A DNA stretch of 9,192 bases from an uncultured Collinsella sp. (lineage in GTDB: Bacteria > Actinomycetota > Coriobacteriia > Coriobacteriales > Coriobacteriaceae): positions 1 through 9,192 of the forward strand of contig CABTZA010000070.1 in the NCBI GenBank assembly GCA_902489225.1, given 5' to 3'. The translations under genes and the position numbers were made by a program. Under the pieces are notes generated by a model. It did not search any database, was not told the DNA's origin, and saw nothing but the letters and a program-made list of their open reading frames with translations. Positions 5,390-9,192 of the stretch are shown here, piece after piece. Each line of letters begins with the position of its first letter. The stretch's first letter is position 1.

Positions 5390-5470
5390 CCGAAGATGTG
5401 CGTATGCCTGGCTTGCATACCACGGGCCGCATAAAGGCTGCGCACCTCTCTTCGGTTCTTAGTTCGGAGG
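5390..5470 (+). promoter_or_regulatory. L14 leader: branched RNA fold touching the ribosome binding site
   Basis: CCGAAGA (5390-5396) pairs perfectly with TCTTCGG (5449-5455). Inside it GTGCG (5398-5402) pairs with CGCAC (5441-5445), leaving CTC (5446-5448) as a 3' internal loop. Within this are a hairpin TATGC (5403-5407) with GCATA (5415-5419) and a smaller one GGCC (5425-5428) with GGCT (5436-5439), making a three-way junction. CCTC (5445-5448) is complementary to GAGG (5467-5470) of the Shine-Dalgarno sequence. Also TTCGG occurs again at 5463-5467, so CCGAA (5390-5394) could switch to it and cover the site. This is the third structured leader of the cluster. I see no convincing promoter here. 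Confidence 0.5.
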
Positions 5471-5480
5471 AACATCTACC

Positions 5481-5849
5481 ATGATTCAGATGCAAACCAT
5501 GCTGAACGTCGCCGACAACTCCGGCGCTCGCAAGATTCGCTGCATCAAGGTGCTTGGCGGTTCCAAGCGTCGTTATGCAGGCATCGGCGATGTGTTCATC
5601 GGTGCTGTCCAGGAGGCTACCCCTGGCGCCAACGTCAAGAAGAAGGACGTTGTCCGTTGCGTCGTCGTTCGCACCGTTAAGGAGATCCGCCGCAAGGATG
5701 GCTCCTACATTCGCTTTGATGAGAACGCCTGCGTTGTCATCAACAACGATGGTTCGCCCGTCGGCACCCGTATCTTCGGGCCTGTCGCTCGCGAGCTTCG
5801 TGACAAGAAGTACATGAAGATCGTCTCGCTCGCTCCCGAGACCCTGTAG
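5481..5849 (+). CDS. rplN: 50S ribosomal protein L14
   Basis: L14 lies at the subunit interface, contacts L19 and 16S rRNA helix 14, and is the binding site of the silencing factor RsfS. The 122-residue product is full length and highly typical: MIQMQTMLNVADNSGARKIRCI, GDVFIGAVQEATPGANVKKKDVVRCVVVRT, GSYIRFDENACVVINN and GTRIFGPVARELRDKKYMKIVSLAPE (given by block). GGAGG (5466-5470) is ten bases before the ATG and lies within reach of the leader fold. L24 follows after 13 bases. Confidence 0.97.
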   Translation: MIQMQTMLNVADNSGARKIRCIKVLGGSKRRYAGIGDVFIGAVQEATPGANVKKKDVVRCVVVRTVKEIRRKDGSYIRFDENACVVINNDGSPVGTRIFGPVARELRDKKYMKIVSLAPETL

Positions 5850-5862
5850 TTAGGGGAGATAT

Positions 5863-6168
5863 ATGTATATCAAGAAGGGCGATAAGGTCCAGGTTCTCTC
5901 TGGTAAGGATCGCGGCAAGCAGGGCGTTGTCCTGCGTGCTCTCCCCGCCGAGAACAAGGTCGTTGTCGAGGGCGTTTCGGTCGTCAAGAAGGCCGTCAAG
6001 CCCAACGCTGCCAACCAGCAGGGCGGCATCGTTTCGCAGGAGGCTCCCATCGACGCCTCCAACGTCAATCTCGTTTGCCCCGAGTGCGGTAAGGTTACCC
6101 GCGTCGGTCACGAGAAGGACGGCAAGAACAAGCTGCGCGTCTGCAAGAAGTGCGGCCACAAGTTCTAA
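5863..6168 (+). CDS. rplX: 50S ribosomal protein L24
   Basis: L24 is an assembly-initiating protein that binds the 5' end of 23S rRNA near the tunnel exit. The 101-residue product has the KOW motif at the N terminus (KKGDKVQVLSGKDRGKQGVV, residues 4-23) and the family block NQQGGIVSQEAPIDASNV. The C terminus carries two CxxC pairs (Cys72 and 75, Cys94 and 97), a zinc-ribbon arrangement found in many actinobacterial and firmicute L24 proteins. GGGGAG (5853-5858) precedes the ATG by four bases. The transcription unit ends here at a strong terminator, although L5 is the usual next gene. Confidence 0.97.
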   Translation: MYIKKGDKVQVLSGKDRGKQGVVLRALPAENKVVVEGVSVVKKAVKPNAANQQGGIVSQEAPIDASNVNLVCPECGKVTRVGHEKDGKNKLRVCKKCGHKF

Positions 6169-6194
6169 GCTGCCCGCAACATCAAGTTGCTAGC

Positions 6195-6230
6195 AAAGGC
6201 CCGGATGTCCCACGGCACCCGGGCCTTTTT
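6195..6230 (+). terminator. Intrinsic terminator of the ribosomal protein operon
   Basis: AAAGGCCCGG (6195-6204) and CCGGGCCTTT (6219-6228) are perfect ten-base complements around a 14-base loop. The second arm runs into a T tract (6226-6230). It lies 26 bases after the L24 stop. The strong G/C stem plus T-run makes this a confident rho-independent terminator and shows that the ribosomal protein operon stops at L24. Confidence 0.92.
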
Positions 6231-6235
6231 CTATC

Positions 6236-6266
6236 CCACTCATTGGGGACAGACTTAAATGAGTGG
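6236..6266 (+). repeat. REP-like hairpin 1
   Basis: CCACTCAT (6236-6243) and ATGAGTGG (6259-6266) are perfect complements around a 15-base loop that begins TGGGGACAGAC. The same loop length and core (TGGGGACAG, purine, C) occurs in the hairpins at 6276, 8519 and 8807 with different but still complementary arms. Such elements resemble extragenic palindromes mobilised by REP-associated tyrosine transposases (RAYT). No transposase is in the window. Confidence 0.7.
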
Positions 6267-6275
6267 AAGTCGCTT

Positions 6276-6308
6276 GGCATTCATTGGGGACAGACTTATA
6301 TAAGTGCC
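6276..6308 (+). repeat. REP-like hairpin 2 (tandem with hairpin 1)
   Basis: GGCATTCAT (6276-6284) pairs with ATAAGTGCC (6300-6308) with one mismatch and one G-T pair. Between them is a 15-base loop beginning TGGGGACAGAC. The 17 bases CATTGGGGACAGACTTA (6282-6298) are identical to 6241-6257. A perfect 12-base palindrome, ACTTATATAAGT (6294-6305), overlaps the right arm. It is in the same orientation as hairpin 1. Confidence 0.65.
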
Positions 6309-6321
6309 GTTGAAACGCCGG

Positions 6322-6401
6322 TAGCTGGGGACGTTCCCTATGTGCCGGCAGCTAGGTAAGTCCCTATCTGCCGGCAGTTTGGGACAGCCCTTTGATGGCT
6401 G
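6322..6401 (+). repeat. Degenerate repeat block after the REP pair
   Basis: TCCCTAT-N-TGCCGGCAG occurs twice, at 6335-6351 and 6361-6377, 26 bases apart and 16/17 identical. The second copy contains the palindrome CTGCCGGCAG (6368-6377). TAGCTG (6322-6327) is complementary to CAGCTA (6349-6354), and CAGCC (6385-6389) to GGCTG (6397-6401). GCTGGGGAC (about 6324-6332) and TTGGGACAG (about 6379-6387) look like decayed copies of the TGGGGACAG loop core. I read it as decayed REP-type sequence. It has no coding potential that I can support. Confidence 0.45.
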
Positions 6402-6490
6402 CGCCCCCCCAGAGGGGTGGAGTAATACAGCCTACTCTGTCTTTTAGGGCTTTGGTGTTCCGCTCCTTTATGTTTCACAAGGATCGTTGC

Positions 6491-6540
6491 ATGCGCATTT
6501 ACGCGCATAGGCTTGCGCGATAATGCGCATAACCGCGCAA
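6491..6540. repeat. Five GCGC-core sites spaced by about one helical turn
   Basis: GCGC cores begin at 6493, 6503, 6515, 6525 and 6535, spaced 10, 12, 10 and 10 bases. Flanks are related: ATGCGCAT (6491-6498 and again 6523-6530, both perfect palindromes), ACGCGCAT, TTGCGCGA and CCGCGCAA. A further imperfect palindrome centred on AATT lies at 6605-6620 (GCGCAATTGTGC core). The block is 130-180 bases before the oxidoreductase start. A phased array is what a cooperative DNA-binding protein would use; the DeoR-type protein of this operon is one candidate. It could also be simple repeat decay. Confidence 0.4.
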
Positions 6541-6671
6541 ACATCTACCAACTATGGCTAAATAATGACCGATAAGCAAATAAGCACGCAAACACGAGCA
6601 GATACGCGCGCAATTGTGCGAGTATAGGGTTGTTAGAAATGAAGGACTTCCGATAACTCAGGAGGCACATA

Positions 6672-7751
6672 ATGGCAGATTCCAAACAGGCTCCGCTCGA
6701 CGCCGAAGCAGCCGCTAAGGCGGCGTTCGCTTCGGTCCAGGACAGGCCATTCCCCGATGATATCTTTACGGCCCCCGAGCTCCGCTGGGCTGTGATCGGT
6801 TGCGGTGTTATCGCCAACCAGATGGCCCAGTCTTTCGCTCTTGCCGGCCGCAAGCTTGCGGGCGTCGCCAACCGTACGCTGTCCAAGGCTCAAGCTTTTG
6901 CCGAGCAGTATGGCATCGAGAAGGTCTATGAATCGGTCGAGGACCTCTATGCCGATCCGAACATCGACGCGATCTATATCACCACCCCGCATAACACGCA
7001 TATCACCTACCTGCGCGCCGCTCTGGCGGCTGGCAAGCACGTGCTTTGCGAGAAGGCCATTACCCTCAACTCCGCCGAGCTCGACGAGGCGCGTGCCATT
7101 GCCGACGAGCACAACGTGGTCCTCATGGACGCCACTACGGTGCTCCACATGCCCTTGTATCAGGAGCTGCACCGCCGCATGGATGCCGGCGAGTTTGGCC
7201 ACATGAACCTTGCTCAGCTCAACTTTGGTAGCTATAAGGAGTACGGCGATCTGACCAATCGCTTCTACAACCGTAGTCTCGCCGGCGGCGCCATGCTCGA
7301 CATTGGCGTGTATGCCCTGTCTGTCATGCGCCTGTTTATGGCCAGCCAACCCGCTGAGGTTGTCTCGCTGGGCAACACCTGTGAGACCGGCGTGGACGTT
7401 GCGGGCGGCATCGTCTGCCGTAATGCCGAGCAGCAGCTGGGTGTTGTGAGCCTTACGCTCCACTCCAAGCAGCCCAAGCGCTCGGTCATCAGCTTCGACA
7501 AGTGCTACATCGAGGTCAATGAATATCCGCGTGCCGATCACGCGACCATCGTGTGGACTGCGGACGGCCACCGCGAGGAGGTCCACGCCGGCACCGAGGC
7601 TTACGCCCTGTGCTATGAGATGGCCGACCTGGAGAAGGCCGTTGCCGGCGACGACTCCAAGCGCGAGCTGCTGGATTATGCTTCTGATGTTATGGAGCTT
7701 ATGACCAAGCTCCGCGCCGACTGGGGAGTTGTGTACCCCGAGGAGGAGTAA
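6672..7751 (+). CDS. Gfo/Idh/MocA-family NAD(P)-dependent oxidoreductase
   Basis: This is a 359-residue dehydrogenase of the glucose-fructose oxidoreductase / inositol dehydrogenase superfamily, probably cytosolic and acting on a sugar, inositol or diol; the substrate cannot be read. The Rossmann motif is GCGVIA at 43-48, after an unusually long N-terminal stretch of about 36 residues rich in Ala and acidic residues. ITTPHNTHITYLRAALAAGKHVLCEKA ends at residue 129. The catalytic Lys128 sits in E-K-A rather than the usual E-K-P. GGAMLDIGVY (205-214) carries the conserved Asp210 and Tyr214, most like dihydrodiol-dehydrogenase-type members. AGGAGG (6660-6665) is six bases before the ATG. The DeoR-type gene starts three bases after its stop, so the two form an operon. 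Confidence 0.9.
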   Translation: MADSKQAPLDAEAAAKAAFASVQDRPFPDDIFTAPELRWAVIGCGVIANQMAQSFALAGRKLAGVANRTLSKAQAFAEQYGIEKVYESVEDLYADPNIDAIYITTPHNTHITYLRAALAAGKHVLCEKAITLNSAELDEARAIADEHNVVLMDATTVLHMPLYQELHRRMDAGEFGHMNLAQLNFGSYKEYGDLTNRFYNRSLAGGAMLDIGVYALSVMRLFMASQPAEVVSLGNTCETGVDVAGGIVCRNAEQQLGVVSLTLHSKQPKRSVISFDKCYIEVNEYPRADHATIVWTADGHREEVHAGTEAYALCYEMADLEKAVAGDDSKRELLDYASDVMELMTKLRADWGVVYPEEE

Positions 7752-7754
7752 GCG

Positions 7755-8501
7755 ATGCTTGCGGAAGATAGGCTCAACGCGATCGTGTCGATGGTGCAGC
7801 AGGCCGGCTCGGTTACCGTGCCGGAGCTTGCCGAAGCCCTGGGCGTGACGGCGTCTACCATTCGGCGCGACCTGCAGACGCTCGACCGAGCTCATCGCAT
7901 CGCCAAGGTCCACGGTGGAGCGACGAGTCTTGAGCGCGCGCACGTGACGCGCGACCTAACGCTTAATGAGCGCAGCGACCTCCATAACGACGACAAGGAG
8001 CGTATCTGCGCCCGTGCGGCGGCGCTTGTGGAGCCCGAGAGCTTTGTATACATCGACTCGGGCTCGACGACGCTGAGGCTCATCGAGCATCTTCCACACC
8101 TTGAAGATGTCACCTATGTGACCGATTCCGTGCTCCATGCTCAGCACCTTGCTTTGCGCGGCATGCGTACCGTGGTGTTGGGCGGCGAGCTCAAACCCGA
8201 GACCGAGGCGCTCGTTGGCCCCGATGCCTTGGCAACCTTAGACCGCTACAACTTCAACTGTGGCTTTTGGGGCTCTAACGGCATTGCCGCCGAGCAGGGC
8301 TTCACGGCGCCCGATATCGAGGAAGCACAGGTCAAGCGTATCTCGATGCGCCATACCGCCAAACGCTTTGTAATCTCGGACGCCAGTAAATTTGGCATGG
8401 TGGCGCCCGTCAAGTTCGCGGACTTCCGCGACGCAACGATTATCACTGCGGGCGAGGTCCCCGCCAAGTACCGGGCAATGGACAACGTCATCACTGTCTA
8501 A
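7755..8501 (+). CDS. DeoR-family transcriptional regulator
   Basis: This is a 248-residue repressor of the DeoR family, which usually controls sugar metabolism and senses phosphorylated sugars. The N-terminal winged helix-turn-helix (about 6-57) has VTVPELAEALGVTASTIRRDL and the hallmark KVHGGA (51-56). The C-terminal DeoRC sensor domain shows DSGSTT (101-106), GGELKPETEALVGPDA (143-158), GSNGIAAEQGFTAPDIEEAQVK (173-194) and DASKFG (209-214), the phosphosugar-binding-type motifs. AGGAGG (7741-7746) is provided by the last three Glu codons of the oxidoreductase, eight bases before the ATG. Many relatives precede a phosphofructokinase or PTS gene; none is present here. It probably regulates its own operon. 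Confidence 0.93.
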   Translation: MLAEDRLNAIVSMVQQAGSVTVPELAEALGVTASTIRRDLQTLDRAHRIAKVHGGATSLERAHVTRDLTLNERSDLHNDDKERICARAAALVEPESFVYIDSGSTTLRLIEHLPHLEDVTYVTDSVLHAQHLALRGMRTVVLGGELKPETEALVGPDALATLDRYNFNCGFWGSNGIAAEQGFTAPDIEEAQVKRISMRHTAKRFVISDASKFGMVAPVKFADFRDATIITAGEVPAKYRAMDNVITV

Positions 8502-8518
8502 CAGCGAGACAAGGCCAA

Positions 8519-8555
8519 AACCACCACGAAGGTGCCTGTCCCCATTGTGGTGGTT
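8519..8555 (-). repeat. REP-like hairpin 3
   Basis: AACCACCAC (8519-8527) and GTGGTGGTT (8547-8555) are perfect complements. Two further weak pairs leave a 15-base loop (8530-8544). On the - strand the loop reads TGGGGACAGGCACCT, sharing the core of the copies at 6236 and 6276 in opposite orientation. It starts 17 bases after the DeoR-type gene's stop. It closely matches hairpin 4 at 8807. Confidence 0.7.
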
Positions 8556-8587
8556 AGTAACGAAAACCGAGTAGTTTTCTCAATAGA

Positions 8588-8622
8588 AAAGCGGCAACGT
8601 CCATCACGGGCGTTGCCGCTTT
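8588..8622. terminator. Terminator, possibly bidirectional, in the convergent spacer
   Basis: AAAGCGGCAACG (8588-8599) and CGTTGCCGCTTT (8611-8622) are perfect 12-base complements around an 11-base loop. On the + strand only TTT follows before C and G. On the - strand TTTTCT follows. It probably ends the oxidoreductase-regulator transcript and could also stop transcripts from the RluA-type gene arriving from the right. Confidence 0.8.
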
Positions 8623-8643
8623 CGTTGTCTGCCGGTTTGTCTA

Positions 8644-8778
8644 AGTCTGTAACAACTGGACCGTTAAAAGTGGGCTAGGTGTTACAGATTGAGATTTTCC
8701 CTTAAGGGGGATTTGAATGTCTCGATCTGTAACAGATAGACCGGAAAATGGGTTCTAACTGTTACAGATCGAGACATT
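8644..8778. repeat. Four alternating TCTGTAACA units forming two long hairpins
   Basis: TCTGTAACA appears at 8646-8654, inverted at 8680-8688, direct at about 8726-8734 and inverted at 8760-8768. Units 3 and 4 are the ends of perfect 20-base arms (8716-8735 and 8759-8778), with inner bases able to continue the stem. Units 1 and 2 form a 9-bp stem with further inner pairs. The two loops are related (GACCG, an A-run, then TGGG), so the block looks like a duplicated palindrome. Unit 2 with its flank (8680-8694) is also complementary to unit 3 with its flank (8720-8734) at 14 of 15 positions, allowing an alternative fold. No coding potential. Confidence 0.7.
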
Positions 8779-8806
8779 TTGGGACCGCGGTTGAACCATT
8801 GCGGCA

Positions 8807-8845
8807 AAACCACCACAAAGGTGCCTGTCCCCATTGTGGTGGTTT
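8807..8845 (-). repeat. REP-like hairpin 4, abutting the RluA-type stop codon
   Basis: AAACCACCACAA (8807-8818) and TTGTGGTGGTTT (8834-8845) are perfect 12-base complements around a 15-base loop. The - strand loop is TGGGGACAGGCACCT, identical to hairpin 3. The right arm overlaps two bases of the RluA-type stop codon (8844-8846 on the - strand). It therefore sits exactly at the 3' end of that gene. Confidence 0.72.
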
Positions 8846-9192
8846 AGGGCTCCCAGGGGCAGGGGGCTTCGATGTGGATGTGCTCGCCGGTTACGGGATG
8901 CGTGAAGGACACGCTGTGGGCGTGGAGCATCAGGCCGCAGGGGCGCGGCGTTCCGTACAGGTCGTCGCCAACCAGGGGGTGACGCTCGCTGGCCAGGTGC
9001 ACACGGATCTGGTGTTTGCGACCGGTGAGCAGCTCAACATCGATATACGAACGCGTGGGCAGGCCACGACGGCTCTTAAGGCGCTTGAGCACCTTCACGC
9101 GCGTCTGCGACGGCTTGCCGCTGGCACCGACGCGCATCTTGCGGCTGTCGTGGCGGTCGCGGGCGATGGGCTTGTCGATGAGCTTTTCGTTC
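8844..9192 (-). CDS. RluA-family pseudouridine synthase, C-terminal part
   Basis: Only the last 115 residues are in the window; the gene continues past the right edge, so the catalytic HRLD-type Asp motif is not visible. RluA-family enzymes convert specific uridines in 23S rRNA or tRNA to pseudouridine. The visible part begins NEKLIDKPIARDRHDSRKMRV, the family block before the active-site core. It then has SYIDVELLTGRKHQIRVHLA, the conserved GRxHQIRxH motif, HPLVGDDLYG, and LHAHSVSFTHPVTGEHIHIEAPCPWEP at the end (given by block). The stop is TAA at 8844-8846. It converges with the regulator gene across the repeat-rich spacer. The exact subfamily (RluA, RluC, RluD or a paralogue) cannot be decided. 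Confidence 0.9.
   Translation of the reverse strand, partial: NEKLIDKPIARDRHDSRKMRVGASGKPSQTRVKVLKRLKSRRGLPTRSYIDVELLTGRKHQIRVHLASERHPLVGDDLYGTPRPCGLMLHAHSVSFTHPVTGEHIHIEAPCPWEP

Noticed and set aside
5380..5408. Promoter TTGTAC / TATGCC before L14
   Set aside because: Spacing is 17 but each box matches only about half of the consensus, and it would start transcription inside the leader fold.
6420..6445. Second terminator GAGTA / TACTC followed by CTTTT
   Set aside because: The stem is only five A/T-rich pairs with an eight-base loop and no gene ends nearby.
6169..6671. Small protein genes in the spacer after L24
   Set aside because: Open frames here are built from repeats, lack ribosome binding sites and show no recognisable motifs.
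6633..7943. 436-codon antisense frame over the oxidoreductase
   Set aside because: It lies opposite a gene with clear Rossmann and Gfo/Idh/MocA motifs and runs into the regulator gene; it is a codon-bias shadow.
6491..8845. CRISPR array from the repeated units
   Set aside because: Units are too short, inverted or alternating, with no constant-length unique spacers and no cas genes.

Overview
The window is a high-GC bacterial chromosome segment. About two thirds of it is a ribosomal-protein cluster on the + strand. Protein sequences, codon use (many GCC, GTC, AAG), strong GGAGG ribosome binding sites and the short GGGGACAG hairpin repeats suggest an actinobacterial gut anaerobe of the Coriobacteriia (Collinsella-like). 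That placement rests on recognition, not on a search.

Layout. (1) 1-379 is a long untranslated region with several RNA-like structures. (2) 380-6168 holds twelve ribosomal protein genes in the usual S10/spc order: L3, L4, L23, L2, S19, L22, S3, L16, L29, S17, L14, L24. No S10 gene lies in front of L3. The run ends at a strong intrinsic terminator (6195-6230) directly after L24, where L5, S14 and S8 normally continue. (3) 6231-6671 is a repeat-rich spacer: two tandem REP-like hairpins, degenerate repeats, and an array of GCGC cores spaced about one helical turn apart. (4) 6672-8501 is a two-gene operon of a Gfo/Idh/MocA oxidoreductase and a DeoR-family repressor. (5) 8502-8843 is a convergent spacer with a terminator, two REP hairpins and an array of alternating inverted repeats. 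(6) 8844-9192 is the 3' part of an RluA-family pseudouridine synthase on the - strand.

The most interesting signal is inside the ribosomal cluster. Genes are tightly packed except at three places: before L3, between L23 and L2 (179 bases), and between S17 and L14 (118 bases). Each holds a hairpin whose 3' internal-loop strand is C-rich and complementary to the downstream Shine-Dalgarno region: 6 bp for L3, 7 bp for L2, and a weaker 4 bp for L14. The L3 and L2 leaders also share a 25-base element (22/25 identical) with a possible compensated stem. Together they look like a family of cis-acting leaders able to close the ribosome binding site by a pseudoknot. They would split the cluster into L3-L4-L23, L2-to-S17 and L14-L24 modules. 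The pairings were read by eye; the regulatory role and any ligand are inference.
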